Shown here: in pieces, positions 18,435 to 26,792 of the stretch | Layout of the letters: each line of letters begins with the position of its first letter | Position numbering within the stretch: the stretch's first letter is position 1 | Assembly: GCA_022571715.1 (NCBI GenBank) | Contig: JACZXH010000003.1 | Span: forward strand, 1 to 64,000 | Length of the DNA: 64,000 nt | Direction: 5' to 3' | Source: Bacteroidota bacterium | GTDB lineage: Bacteria > Bacteroidota > Bacteroidia > Cytophagales > Cyclobacteriaceae | Notes under the pieces: generated by a model | The model's database searches: none | The model's input: the letters and a program-made list of their open reading frames with translations, nothing else | Told to the model about the DNA's origin: nothing | Made by a program: the position numbers and the translations under genes

Positions 18435-19096
18435 TAAAGCATAAATATGTTACAGATATCATCTCCCTGTATCACTTCCCAGGTTGCCAACCCCGTCTTT
18501 TCTGCTCCTTTGAGGTTTACCGGGTTATCATCGAGAAATACGGTTTCTGAAGGGTTCAGATCATTTTGTTGAATTACAAATTCATAAATATCGGTATTGG
18601 GTTTTCGCATATGTATCAGGTGCGAGTAGTAGGCATTTTCAAACAGGTCATCAATTTCATATTTTCCTGTTGTTTGGTGTACAACTTCCGATACTTTTCG
18701 CATGTGGATTATGTTTGTATTGCTGAGAAGAAAAATTCTGTGGGTCTCAGATAATTTTTTTAACATTTCAATTCTTGCTAATGGTATGTCAAGAACGAGC
18801 GCGTTCCAGGCATCGAACAACTGCGAATCAGAAACGGTATCAAGTTTAATCTCCAGGATCTCCCGGAGCCCGGTGCAAAATGTTTCTTCATCCACGCGTC
18901 CCATTTCAAAATCATGAAATAGCGTGCTTTCTATTATTCGAGGAGTTAAATCCTTGCGATATGAAGGGCTCAATTCCTTAAATGCATCAATTGTAAGCTG
19001 GACGTCAATGTTGAGGATTACTCCGCCGAAATCAAAAATAATAGTAGGATAATCTGTTGGCTTCACGCTTTGTTGATCTTGTGAATTAACCGGCAA
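18434..19096 (-). CDS. HAD-superfamily (HAD-IA) phosphatase
   Basis: The haloacid dehalogenase fold is shown by motif I (IIFDFGGVILNID, nucleophile in DFGG), motif II (LLSNTN), and motif III/IV (KPNTDIYEFVI...VFLDDNPVNLKGAEKTG). The helical cap between motifs I and II matches the HAD-IA subclass of YihX-like sugar phosphatases. Substrate is not determinable here. The start shown is TTG; GTG at 19066 (giving VKPTDYPTIIFDF) is equally plausible because the family usually starts only a few residues before motif I. It is the first gene of a two-gene unit with the M50 protease. Confidence 0.88.
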   Translation of the reverse strand: MPVNSQDQQSVKPTDYPTIIFDFGGVILNIDVQLTIDAFKELSPSYRKDLTPRIIESTLFHDFEMGRVDEETFCTGLREILEIKLDTVSDSQLFDAWNALVLDIPLARIEMLKKLSETHRIFLLSNTNIIHMRKVSEVVHQTTGKYEIDDLFENAYYSHLIHMRKPNTDIYEFVIQQNDLNPSETVFLDDNPVNLKGAEKTGLATWEVIQGDDICNIFML

Positions 19097-19166
19097 ATAT
19101 CTAAGTTTGCATTCCCTTTTTCAAGTGTATTTGGGATAATCCCGGAAATGTTTCAAAAGAGATCGT

Positions 19167-19184
19167 TCCCGATAGCTATCGGGA
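19167..19184. repeat. 18-bp perfect palindrome TCCCGATAGCTATCGGGA
   Basis: The sequence is its own reverse complement over 18 bases (19167-19184), between the HAD gene start and the tRNA. I recall this same palindrome as frequent in Bacteroidota intergenic DNA, so it may be a dispersed repeat. Only one copy was noticed in this window. No U-tract follows it. Confidence 0.6.
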
Positions 19185-19284
19185 CAGTTGGTTGCCTGGC
19201 GTACTGAATGGTACACTCCGGTAAGGAGAGTTTGACATTCGGAACCTTCGTTACCTAAGCGAAGTAAAATAAGTTGGCCGTTTT

Positions 19285-19358
19285 GGGCCCATAGCTCAGT
19301 TGGTTAGAGCACCTGACTCATAATCAGGTGGCCGAAGGTTCGAGTCCTTCTGGGCCCA
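19285..19358 (+). tRNA. tRNA with CAT anticodon (elongator Met or lysidine-type Ile2)
   Basis: A complete cloverleaf of 74 bases is visible. The acceptor arms GGGCCCA and TGGGCCC pair fully. The D arm is GCTCAGTTGGTTAGAGC, the anticodon arm CCTGACTCATAATCAGG carries CAT, and the T arm is GAAGGTTCGAGTCCTTC. The discriminator base is A and the CCA tail is not encoded. CAT anticodons serve initiator Met, elongator Met and Ile2 (after lysidine modification). The paired first acceptor base rules out a typical initiator. Elongator Met and Ile2 cannot be separated by eye. It is the only RNA gene of known class in the window. Confidence 0.95.
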
Positions 19359-19369
19359 CATTGATAATC

Positions 19370-19397
19370 AAGGAGTTACATTAATTTGTGACTGCTT
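19370..19397 (+). repeat. Imperfect hairpin 11 bases after the tRNA
   Basis: Arms AAGGAGTTACA and TGTGACTGCTT pair over 11 positions with one mismatch and one wobble around a six-base loop. Only a poor T-run follows, so termination of the tRNA is possible but not clear. A tRNA 3' end followed by an inverted repeat also resembles tyrosine-recombinase attachment sites. Confidence 0.4.
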
Positions 19398-19507
19398 ATT
19401 GTTCTGTATTTTATATAGTAATTTACATAGTATATGCGAGTTTATATTGATTTTAAACGCTTCTAGTCTTTGAGCCATATGGTCTAAGCATTGATCTAAT
19501 GTTTAAT

Positions 19508-19552
19508 ATCTCTAATTTTTAGAGATTTCATTTCTACTAAATTTCTACTAAA
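19508..19552. repeat. Palindrome plus tandem 11-bp direct repeats
   Basis: ATCTCTAA and TTAGAGAT (19508-19515 and 19519-19526) form a perfect 8-bp inverted repeat with a three-base spacer. Five bases later TTTCTACTAAA occurs twice head-to-tail (19531-19541 and 19542-19552). There is no gene here. The arrangement resembles recombinase or integrase binding sites, but no integrase is present. It sits between the tRNA and an interrupted small reading frame, which would fit the scar of a lost insertion. Confidence 0.5.
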
Positions 19553-19575
19553 ATCCACCTATTACCATAAGGTTC

Positions 19576-19761
19576 TTACCACGGGACGAGCCACTCTTTC
19601 ACCTCTAAAGTTATTGTATTAGAGGCAACCTGTGCCAGAACCTGATCGGCCTTGTTTATCTTTTCATCAGAATAAGTGATTAGGAAAATCGCAATTAATA
19701 GAATCGTGACTGCGCGAATGTAATTCGGAAAATTTTTATTTAGTGAGATCGATTTTTACAT
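19576..19761 (-). pseudogene. Small membrane-protein reading frame interrupted at codon 2
   Basis: The reverse strand from the ATG at 19761 reads Met, stop (TAA), then 59 uninterrupted codons to a TAA at 19576. The open part encodes KSISLNKNFPNYIRAVTILL and continues as one hydrophobic helix, then a polar tail ending KEWLVPW. The composition looks protein-like, with a basic N-terminus and one membrane span. An AAA-to-TAA change at codon 2 would explain the stop. No other plausible start codon was found, so the gene is probably dead, or it is a chance frame. I do not recognise the family. Confidence 0.35.
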
Positions 19762-19825
19762 TAATTAAATGTACATAATCTATTGGTTTCGCGGTGATAT
19801 GGTCACTATCCAAGTGGGGAGTACT

Positions 19826-20770
19826 TTATTTGGAAAATTGAACCTTGTCCGTCCTCTTCAAGGGCGCGATGGCGATCCTTTTGATCTTCGACCTCCTTAA
19901 AACAGTGAGTAGAACATGTTTACCGATAGTGTCGGCATTGAGTCTGCGGAAAAGGTCGTTGGAGTTTTGCAGGTCCTCACCTTCAAACTGTACGATGATA
20001 TCCCCCTTCTGCAGGTCGGAAATTGCAGCCGGTGATTTCTTTTCTATGTCCACCACCAGCAATCCCTGGTGTGTCTCCAACTTGTGGAAATTTATGATCC
20101 TCACATTCAGTTTGATCTCCTGGAGCATGATACCCAAAAATCCCTTTTCTATTTTTCCTTCCCGGATCAAAGTGCCACCGATATCCTTGGCCATATTGAT
20201 ATTGACCGAAAAACTCAATCCCTGGGCGGGACGTATGGTCGCCGTATTTATACCAATCACCTCTCCGGAGGTATTTATTAGCGGCCCCCCTGAGTTACCC
20301 GGATTAAGAGCGGCATCGGACTGAATAACATTGTCAATCATGCGGCCATTCTGCGCGTGCAGCGTGCGGCCCATAGCGCTGATAACGCCGGAGGTTACCG
20401 AGTGCTGGTAGCCGTACGGGTTTCCGATAGCCAGTACGAACTGGCCAATCCGCAGGTCATCAGAATTGCCCAGTTTTGCAACAGAAAATCCCGTGGAGTA
20501 GATCTTGATCACAGCAATATCTGTGTCGGGGTCCTGGCCAATGATATGGCCTTCTTCTTCGGCGCCGTTCAACAGGGTGACTTTAATTTTTTCTGCCCCG
20601 TTCACCACATGACTGTTGGTAAAAATGTAACCGTCGGAGGAAAATATGAACCCGGATCCCTCACCAGCAGGAGCCAGCCGGACTCGTTGTTTTTTAAACA
20701 CATTGATCTTGACAACTGCATTTTTTACAACTTCTACTGCATTTATAATAATGTCTGATATCGCGTCCAT
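19826..20770 (-). CDS. S1C (HtrA/Deg-like) serine protease lacking a signal peptide
   Basis: A trypsin-like serine protease domain holds an intact triad: His54 in FTNSHVV, Asp84 in DPDTDIAV, and Ser160 in NPGNSGGPL. A single PDZ domain follows (GLLVVDIEKKSPAAISDLQKGDII). At 314 residues it is short for DegP and has one PDZ. Unlike periplasmic DegP/DegS, the N-terminus (MDAISDIIINAVEVVKNAVV) is amphipathic and has no signal peptide or anchor, so it may be cytoplasmic. No other start giving a leader is seen. It stands alone, flanked by gene debris on both sides. Confidence 0.92.
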   Translation of the reverse strand: MDAISDIIINAVEVVKNAVVKINVFKKQRVRLAPAGEGSGFIFSSDGYIFTNSHVVNGAEKIKVTLLNGAEEEGHIIGQDPDTDIAVIKIYSTGFSVAKLGNSDDLRIGQFVLAIGNPYGYQHSVTSGVISAMGRTLHAQNGRMIDNVIQSDAALNPGNSGGPLINTSGEVIGINTATIRPAQGLSFSVNINMAKDIGGTLIREGKIEKGFLGIMLQEIKLNVRIINFHKLETHQGLLVVDIEKKSPAAISDLQKGDIIVQFEGEDLQNSNDLFRRLNADTIGKHVLLTVLRRSKIKRIAIAPLKRTDKVQFSK

Positions 20771-20912
20771 ACCTATAGTTGCATAAAAACAATGCCAACA
20801 ACAACGCAGAGGTGAATTGCTGACAGGTTGGCAGAATCACGGACCAAATATCAATGTCTTCGAATGCTTGTCTTTGATTAATTTCGAAACTTTAAAATAA
20901 CCACTGTTTCCC

Positions 20913-21176
20913 TCACCAAACTACTTTTGATCCTCCTTTTAATTCATCGGGTAATGAATCTAAATCGATCTGCATAATGTTTTGTTTCAATTCATAGAAG
21001 AAATACTTTCTGTCGGGAGATAAGGTTGGTGTTAATTCCCATTCGTTCGGAGCGGTAATATTATCTAATTTTCTTGTTGTCCATCCATTATCATTACTAA
21101 AGGAGATGTAAAGATCATAATATGTGGTGAAAATGAGTCCGGTTATAGCAGGGCAAACTTTATAATGGATAAATAT
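20913..21176 (-). pseudogene. C-terminal remnant of a PD40/TolB-like beta-propeller protein
   Basis: The reverse strand is open for 87 codons with no start codon. It contains YDLYISFSNDNGWTTRKLDN, then APNEWELTPTLSPDRKYFFY, the pattern of WD40-like/PD40 propeller blades (D-L-Y-I-S-F...W...L..N...T...SPDGKYFFF). It ends in a plausible C-terminus before a TGA at 20913. Upstream in the same frame there are two stops and no clear continuation, so the N-terminal part is gone or mutated. The gap 21177-21381 beyond it holds no gene I can support. Confidence 0.6.
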
Positions 21177-21381
21177 TCATTTGATTGTCAGGTCACAATC
21201 TGCTATCTACATGGTTGCGGGAGATCCGGAAAATGAACCAGAACTTATGTTCCCTCTCCTTCCATCTGCAATAAACCATACAACGGATTTCCTGTAGTAT
21301 ATCCATTTATTACTAATTACGAAAATGATGAGACCATTATGTTGTCACAAGAAATTAAACCTTATCAAAAATTCCGATTGT

Positions 21382-22059
21382 TCAGTTTGTCTCTCTTATT
21401 CTTTTTACAATTCCCAATGCGAGCGACGCACGTTCTTCCAATAATCCGTAATCTCCGGAATCAATAATTTCCTTTGTAATGAGTTGTGCACCCATTCCCA
21501 CGCAGTGTACGCCTGCTTCAAACCAATCCCTTAGATTTTCTTCCGTTGGCTTAACTCCGCCAGTTGGCATGATAAATGTCCACGGGAGTGGGCCCAGTAC
21601 GGCTTTTACAAATGCGGGACCGCCTACCTGCGAACCGGGAAATATCTTCACCACTTCAGCACCAAGTTCTTCCGCATTTGAAATCTCCGTAATAGAGCCG
21701 CATCCGGGCGACCAACTGATCTTACGCCGGTTGCATACTTTCGCAATTTCTGCATTGAGCACAGGAGAAACGATAAAATTTGCCCCAAGTTGCATATAAA
21801 TAACGGCCGTAGGCGCATCAAGGACCGTCCCCACACCCATAATCAAGTCAGGCATCTCTGCAGTAGCGTACTTATTCAGTTCACTGAACACTTCGTGAGC
21901 AAAATCGCCCCGGTTAGTAAACTCAAATACGCGTATTCCACCACGGTAACACGCCTCCGCAACCTTTTTACATACCTCTATATCTCCATGATAAAAAACA
22001 GGTACAATTCCTGTTTCCTTCATTTTGGTTACCACTTCAATTCTTGAAAATCGTGCCAT
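21382..22059 (-). CDS. eda: KDPG/KHG aldolase
   Basis: This enzyme splits 2-keto-3-deoxy-6-phosphogluconate into pyruvate and glyceraldehyde-3-phosphate. The 225-residue protein has the family pattern VFEFTNRGDFAHEVF (catalytic Glu region), MGVGTVLDAPTA, GANFIVSPVLN, a Schiff-base lysine in VVKIFPGSQ, and PTGGVKPTEENLRDWFEAG for phosphate binding. It lies 16 bases after the kinase gene and is the last gene of the uxaA-kdgK-eda unit, completing the pathway from altronate. Activity on 4-hydroxy-2-oxoglutarate is possible, as in related enzymes. Confidence 0.95.
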   Translation of the reverse strand: MARFSRIEVVTKMKETGIVPVFYHGDIEVCKKVAEACYRGGIRVFEFTNRGDFAHEVFSELNKYATAEMPDLIMGVGTVLDAPTAVIYMQLGANFIVSPVLNAEIAKVCNRRKISWSPGCGSITEISNAEELGAEVVKIFPGSQVGGPAFVKAVLGPLPWTFIMPTGGVKPTEENLRDWFEAGVHCVGMGAQLITKEIIDSGDYGLLEERASLALGIVKRIRETN

Positions 22060-22075
22060 GTATGTTAGTTAAATT

Positions 22076-23107
22076 TTATCTTGACACCCTCCCTGAGGTA
22101 TCTCCGCTCAATAATTTTTCAACTTCCGCTACGGTCACAAGGTTAAAATCACCTTTAATGGTGTGTTTCAGACACGATGCCGCCACCGCAAAGTTTAATG
22201 CTTTCTGATCATCTCCGGAAAAAGCATGCAATCCGTAAATAAGACCGCCCATAAATGCGTCGCCGCCTCCTACCCGGTCAACAATGTGGGTTATCTGATA
22301 CACAGGTGCCTGATACAGTTCAGTTCCGTCCCATAAAACTCCCGACCAGGTGTTATGGTTTGCATTCACTGAACCACGTAGGGTAATGATCACCTTTTTA
22401 GCCCGGGGGAAACGTGTCATAAGCTGACTGACTACCGTTTGATACGATACCCCATCCACTTCACCCCCTTTCCCATCCAGACCTTCGGCGTGAATGCCAA
22501 ATACCTTTTCGGCATCTTCCTCATTTCCCAGAATTATATCGGATCTTTCCACCATGCCGGCCATGATTTCCTCTGCGGTTTTACCCCAATTCCACAGGTT
22601 TTTCCTGTAGTTCAGGTCTGTAGAAACAGTTATTCCCTTTTCATTTGCTTTTTTAATTGCGTCCATGCAAACATTTGCAGCTTCTTCCGACACTGCAGGT
22701 GTTATTCCCGACCAATGAAACCAGTCGGCTCCCTCAAACACGCTGTCCCAGTTAATCATTCCCATCTGTATTTCTGCAAACGCAGAATTATTCCGGTCAT
22801 ATACCACCTTACTGCCTCTGCTAACTGCTCCTGTTTCCAGAAAATATATTCCAACCCGGTCGCCCCCTCTCACGATATCGTCAATATTCACAGAGTGATT
22901 GCGTAACATAGCAACAGCCATATTGCCAATATCATTTTCAGGCAATCTCGTTACAAAATGCACATCCATACCGTAGTTTGCCAACGAAACGGCTACATTG
23001 GCTTCGCCCCCTCCGAATGTTGCATCAAAGCTATGCGCTTGCGAAAATCGCAGGTAATCAGGTGTTGCAAGACGCAGCATGATTTCACCAAATGTAATTA
23101 CTTTCAT
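22076..23107 (-). CDS. kdgK: PfkB-family sugar kinase, 2-keto-3-deoxygluconate kinase
   Basis: A ribokinase-type kinase of 343 residues. The N-terminus has FGEIMLRLATPD and FGGGEANVAVSLANYG, typical of KDG kinases. The C-terminal catalytic motif is VDRVGGGDAFMGGLIYGL, with the catalytic Asp in GGGD. Its likely reaction is ATP-dependent phosphorylation of 2-keto-3-deoxygluconate to KDPG. The specificity rests mostly on context: it sits between altronate dehydratase, which makes KDG, and KDPG aldolase, which consumes the product. PfkB kinases for other sugars share these motifs. Confidence 0.92.
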   Translation of the reverse strand: MKVITFGEIMLRLATPDYLRFSQAHSFDATFGGGEANVAVSLANYGMDVHFVTRLPENDIGNMAVAMLRNHSVNIDDIVRGGDRVGIYFLETGAVSRGSKVVYDRNNSAFAEIQMGMINWDSVFEGADWFHWSGITPAVSEEAANVCMDAIKKANEKGITVSTDLNYRKNLWNWGKTAEEIMAGMVERSDIILGNEEDAEKVFGIHAEGLDGKGGEVDGVSYQTVVSQLMTRFPRAKKVIITLRGSVNANHNTWSGVLWDGTELYQAPVYQITHIVDRVGGGDAFMGGLIYGLHAFSGDDQKALNFAVAASCLKHTIKGDFNLVTVAEVEKLLSGDTSGRVSR

Positions 23108-23203
23108 ATTTGCAATGTATTAAAAATCATTGAGTGTAATTAGTTATGTTCCACACGCCGGTTGTAATGTTTGATCTGAATAAAGACCAAAGGTCTGTCA
23201 AAT

Positions 23204-24853
23204 TTAAAGTGAAATACCTCTTTTCCAGGGAATGAAGTCATCCTGACTCAACTGCATAGCGCGGGTTGTTGCCCTCCCACTTGCCACCTCAATCAAATAC
23301 TCCAATATCTCCTCCCCCTTCTGCTCAATAGTATCTGTGCCTGTAACAATTGAACCGGTGTCAATATCGATAATATCCGGCATACGTTCAAATAGGACTG
23401 AATTGCTTGAAATTTTAATGGTAGGCGCAACCGGATTGCCGGTAGGTGTTCCCAGCCCGGTTGAAAATAAGATCATGTTAGCCCCTGAGCCTGCCAGCGC
23501 CGTGGTTGATTCCACATCATTCCCGGGGGTGCATAACAGATTTAGTCCTTGTGTAGTCGCCTGTTCCGTATAATCAAGTACCGCCGTTACCGGTGAGGTC
23601 CCTCCTTTTCTGGCAGCCCCAGCTGATTTCATGGCGTCTGTTATTAATCCATCTTTAATATTGCCCGGCGATGGATTTGCTTCGAATCCGGCGCCTGATT
23701 CCAGGGCTAACCGGCCATACGTTTTCATTAAACCTAAAAATTTTTCTGCAACCTTTTTACTTACACACCGGTTGATCAGTTCCTGCTCTACTCCATGCAA
23801 TTCCGGAAATTCAGACAGCAGCACTTTTCCTCCCAATGCAACCACTAAATCGGATGCGTATCCGATGGAAGGATTAGCAGAAATACCCGAAAAACCATCT
23901 GAACCTCCGCACTCCACTCCAATCACAAGCTTACTTAACGGGGCAAGCGTGCGATGTGTTTTGTCCGCTTCTATCAGGCCTCTAAATGTCTTTTTTACAA
24001 CTTCTTCAATGAAATTTGTCTCCGAATTATATTGTTGTTGCCCAAGTATATACAGCGGTTTATTATCTGCTCCATACTTTTGCAAATACAATTCAAGATT
24101 CCGTACTTCCGCATTTTGACACCCCAGGCTTAAAACCGTAGCTCCGGCCACATTCGGGTTTGCAATGTATCCGGCAAGTAAAGCACATAATGCTTCCGCA
24201 TCCCGGCGGCTACCACCACATCCGGCGTCATGGGTAAGAAATTTAATACCGTCAACATGGGGAAACACCTTATTTTTGTGATCATTAATTCCTGACTGTT
24301 CCAATAAGGCGTTATCGATTTCTGAAACCGGTGCACCCCCCTGATATAGATCAATTAAAGGTTGAATGTTCAGTTTGCTTTTGGAATAATTGCGGTCGTA
24401 TCCCAACTCCTTTTCCAGAACTTCCCGGATCACCTCAATATTCCGGTTTTCACAAAACACAAGTGGAATCACGAGCCAGTAATTGGCTGTACCCACACTA
24501 CCTCCGTGCCGATGGTAGCCCAAAAAAGTTTTATCCTTCCATTTAGCTATGTCAGGAGCGATCCATGTTTCACTAACCTCCTGGTATGCAACATCTTGTG
24601 CATAGTGTACTATATTTCGTGTGGTAATTGCCTGTCCGCAGGCAATGTCCTCAATTGCTTTTCCTATGCCTGATCCATACATAATTATGATATCACCGGT
24701 ATGTAAATCCCGGCCAACAAATTTATGTTTTGCAGCAATATCCTGCGTTATATTTACATTTTGTCCGGACCATGAAATGATTTCGCCAGCTTTAAGGTCT
24801 TGCAACGCTACGAGCACATTGTCATCAGGATGTACTTTCAAAACGTTTTGCAT
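23204..24853 (-). CDS. uxaA: Altronate dehydratase (UxaA family)
   Basis: Altronate dehydratase converts D-altronate to 2-keto-3-deoxygluconate in galacturonate breakdown. The 549-residue protein combines the N-terminal SAF-like domain (DDNVLVALQDLKAGEIISW) with the large dehydratase domain. The latter includes FLGYHRHGGSVGTANYW, THDAGCGGSRRDAEALC, LGCQNAEV and GVECGGSDGFSGISANPSIG with its conserved cysteines. Downstream are kdgK (96 bases away) and eda. Upstream in the same direction is only a degraded permease tail, so a dedicated transporter may have been lost from this operon. D-galactarate and related sugar-acid dehydratases share the fold. Confidence 0.93.
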   Translation of the reverse strand: MQNVLKVHPDDNVLVALQDLKAGEIISWSGQNVNITQDIAAKHKFVGRDLHTGDIIIMYGSGIGKAIEDIACGQAITTRNIVHYAQDVAYQEVSETWIAPDIAKWKDKTFLGYHRHGGSVGTANYWLVIPLVFCENRNIEVIREVLEKELGYDRNYSKSKLNIQPLIDLYQGGAPVSEIDNALLEQSGINDHKNKVFPHVDGIKFLTHDAGCGGSRRDAEALCALLAGYIANPNVAGATVLSLGCQNAEVRNLELYLQKYGADNKPLYILGQQQYNSETNFIEEVVKKTFRGLIEADKTHRTLAPLSKLVIGVECGGSDGFSGISANPSIGYASDLVVALGGKVLLSEFPELHGVEQELINRCVSKKVAEKFLGLMKTYGRLALESGAGFEANPSPGNIKDGLITDAMKSAGAARKGGTSPVTAVLDYTEQATTQGLNLLCTPGNDVESTTALAGSGANMILFSTGLGTPTGNPVAPTIKISSNSVLFERMPDIIDIDTGSIVTGTDTIEQKGEEILEYLIEVASGRATTRAMQLSQDDFIPWKRGISL

Positions 24854-24894
24854 GGTTGTATTCTATTCTTCGGGCAAGTTAGCAGTAAAAATCC

Positions 24895-25092
24895 TTATCC
24901 AAATATCCCATAAATGATTAAAACGATGATTAATCCTGTCAATCCGTAAAAAAGCATTGACATCGCCTGGCTGCGCAAAGTGGTTTTCACATCCATATCC
25001 GAAAACTGAGCTACAACCCAGAAATTGAGTATGGGCTGACTCCAAGCCGATACCTGTTTAATCGGTAAGGTGTTCTTTCCCGTTACGAATAT
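24895..25092 (-). pseudogene. C-terminal remnant of a membrane permease, GntP-like
   Basis: Reverse-strand bases 25092-24895 form 65 open codons with no start codon. They read as a polar segment (QPILNFWVVAQFSDMDVKTT), then LRSQAMSMLFYGLTG and a closing hydrophobic helix. This matches what I remember of the tail of gluconate:proton symporters (GntP family), where FW is followed by a short loop, a TL(K/R)S motif and a final helix. It lies 41 bases before uxaA and 38 bases after the sulfatase gene on the same strand, the place where a sugar-acid permease would be expected. The rest of the gene is missing. The family name is an inference. Confidence 0.5.
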
Positions 25093-25130
25093 CTACAACC
25101 TGGGATAAATATTCAAAAAGTACAAATTCA

Positions 25131-26717
25131 TCAGTCTTGCAATGATAACGTATCGCCATATACATCTCTCAGCCGTTTAAGCTCCCCTTCTAATTCATGT
25201 TGGATCGCGGCATACGCAACATCACCAAACAAATTATTCATCTCATCCGGGTCAATTTCCAGATCAAACAATTCCCATGCATCAATGTCATTATAAAAAT
25301 GAATGAGTTTGTACTTTTCTGTGCGTACGCCATAGTGCCTTTTTACATAATGCCAGCCATGTGGATACTCGTAGTAATGATAGTAAAGTGATTTTCTCCA
25401 GTTGTCGTTCTCTCCATTCACCAGTTTGCGCCACGACAGTCCCTGCATTTCATCCGGAATTTCTACACCAGCATAATCCAGAAATGTTGGCGCCAGATCC
25501 AGATTCAACACCATCTCATCAATCTCTCTTCTACCCAGTACTTCGCCTGGTATTCTTACGATCAAAGGAGTTCGCAGCGACTCCTCGTACATAAACCGTT
25601 TGTCATACCAGCCATGCTCCCCCAGGTAAAACCCCTGATCTGAAGTATATACTACAATGGTGCTGTCTGCCTGGTTGTTCTCATCCAGCCAATCAAGTAT
25701 TTGTCCCACACTTTCATCCACCGAAGCAATACTGCGTAAGTAATCCTGCATATACCGTTGGTACTTCCATTCCAGTAATTCCTTACCAGTCAAATTTGCT
25801 TCCATAAATTTCTTTCCAACTTCGTCGTAATTGGCATTCCACAATTTCCGTTGTTCAGGAGTTAGCCGAGACAATTGCTTATCCATTGCATCTATTGGAA
25901 CACGCCAATTCACCGGGCCTCCACCGGTACCAGTCTCTTCTTCGAGGTATTTGGCCCGTAATTTTAAATCCGTTGACAAAAACATGTCCTCAATTCGCAT
26001 ATCTTGCTCACGTGCCGCCATGGAACGTGTACTGTAGTCGTCAAAAAATGTGGAAGGAAGAGGAATTTCTTCATTCTTAAAAAGTTCGAAATATTTTGGC
26101 TCGGGCATCCAGTTGCGGTGTGGCGCCTTATGGTGTACAAGCATAACGAAAGGTTTGCCGTCTCCCCGCTTTTCCAACTGGCTAAGTGCAAGCTCAGTGA
26201 TAACAGAGGTGGTATAACCTTCTAAAATCAGCGTATCACCATTCTCAACCATTCTGGGATTATAATAAGATCCCTGTCCGATTAGAATATTATAGTGATC
26301 AAATCCCTGCGGTTCAGACTTCAGGTGCCATTTACCAATCAATGACGTATGGTAGCCAGACTTGCGGAGCAGTTTTATCCAGGTAAGCTGATCACCGTCA
26401 AACCGATCGCGGTTGTCACGCAATCCGTTCAGGTGACTGTACTTACCTGTAAGCATTGTTGCCCGGCTGGGTGCACAGATGGAATTAGTCACAAAGCTAT
26501 TGCGAAAAAGTACCCCTTCTTCTGCCAACCTGTCAATGTTTGGTGTACTAATAAGTTCATGGGTATAAGCGCTGATGGCCCGCTGTGCATGATCATCACT
26601 CATGATGAATATAATATTAGGTCTGTATTGCGCTTGTTCCTGTTTTTGGGGACGGTCACAGCCTATTAATACGATCAACGATATTGCGGTGATTTTAAAT
26701 AATTTGCTCATATACAA
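25131..26717 (-). CDS. Lipoprotein sulfatase (formylglycine-type)
   Basis: This 528-residue protein has a lipoprotein leader (LIVLIGC, Cys20) and the type I sulfatase domain. PNIIFIMSDDHAQRA holds metal-binding aspartates. Cys81 in NSICAPSRATMLTGKYSH is the C-x-P-S-R site converted to formylglycine. YTSDQGFYLGEHGWYDKRFMYEESLRTPLIVR completes the active site. It is probably an exported enzyme acting on sulfated glycans. The neighbouring hexuronate genes suggest sulfated uronic-acid polysaccharides as a source, but this is inference. The maturase needed for formylglycine is not in the window. ATG at 26711 is an alternative start. Confidence 0.95.
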   Translation of the reverse strand: MYMSKLFKITAISLIVLIGCDRPQKQEQAQYRPNIIFIMSDDHAQRAISAYTHELISTPNIDRLAEEGVLFRNSFVTNSICAPSRATMLTGKYSHLNGLRDNRDRFDGDQLTWIKLLRKSGYHTSLIGKWHLKSEPQGFDHYNILIGQGSYYNPRMVENGDTLILEGYTTSVITELALSQLEKRGDGKPFVMLVHHKAPHRNWMPEPKYFELFKNEEIPLPSTFFDDYSTRSMAAREQDMRIEDMFLSTDLKLRAKYLEEETGTGGGPVNWRVPIDAMDKQLSRLTPEQRKLWNANYDEVGKKFMEANLTGKELLEWKYQRYMQDYLRSIASVDESVGQILDWLDENNQADSTIVVYTSDQGFYLGEHGWYDKRFMYEESLRTPLIVRIPGEVLGRREIDEMVLNLDLAPTFLDYAGVEIPDEMQGLSWRKLVNGENDNWRKSLYYHYYEYPHGWHYVKRHYGVRTEKYKLIHFYNDIDAWELFDLEIDPDEMNNLFGDVAYAAIQHELEGELKRLRDVYGDTLSLQD

Positions 26718-26792
26718 AACATTTTTATGGATTTACTCATTTAAATTGACAATTTAGTCATTAATTTATTTTCTCCCACAGTAATTTATAGA

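Noticed and set aside
19531-19552. Start of a CRISPR array
   Set aside because: Only two 11-bp repeats without spacers, and no cas genes anywhere in the window.
21177-21381. Plus-strand open stretch (about 21,237 onward) with plausible-looking residues
   Set aside because: It has no start, runs antisense into eda and matches no family I know. Kept only as a possible trace of debris.
24863-25045. 60-codon reverse frame before uxaA
   Set aside because: It is a shadow of another frame at the same place, which reads as a permease tail with a proper hydrophobic helix.
25131-26717. Alkaline phosphatase or phosphonate hydrolase for the sulfatase gene
   Set aside because: The C-x-P-S-R formylglycine motif and following residues are specific for sulfatases.
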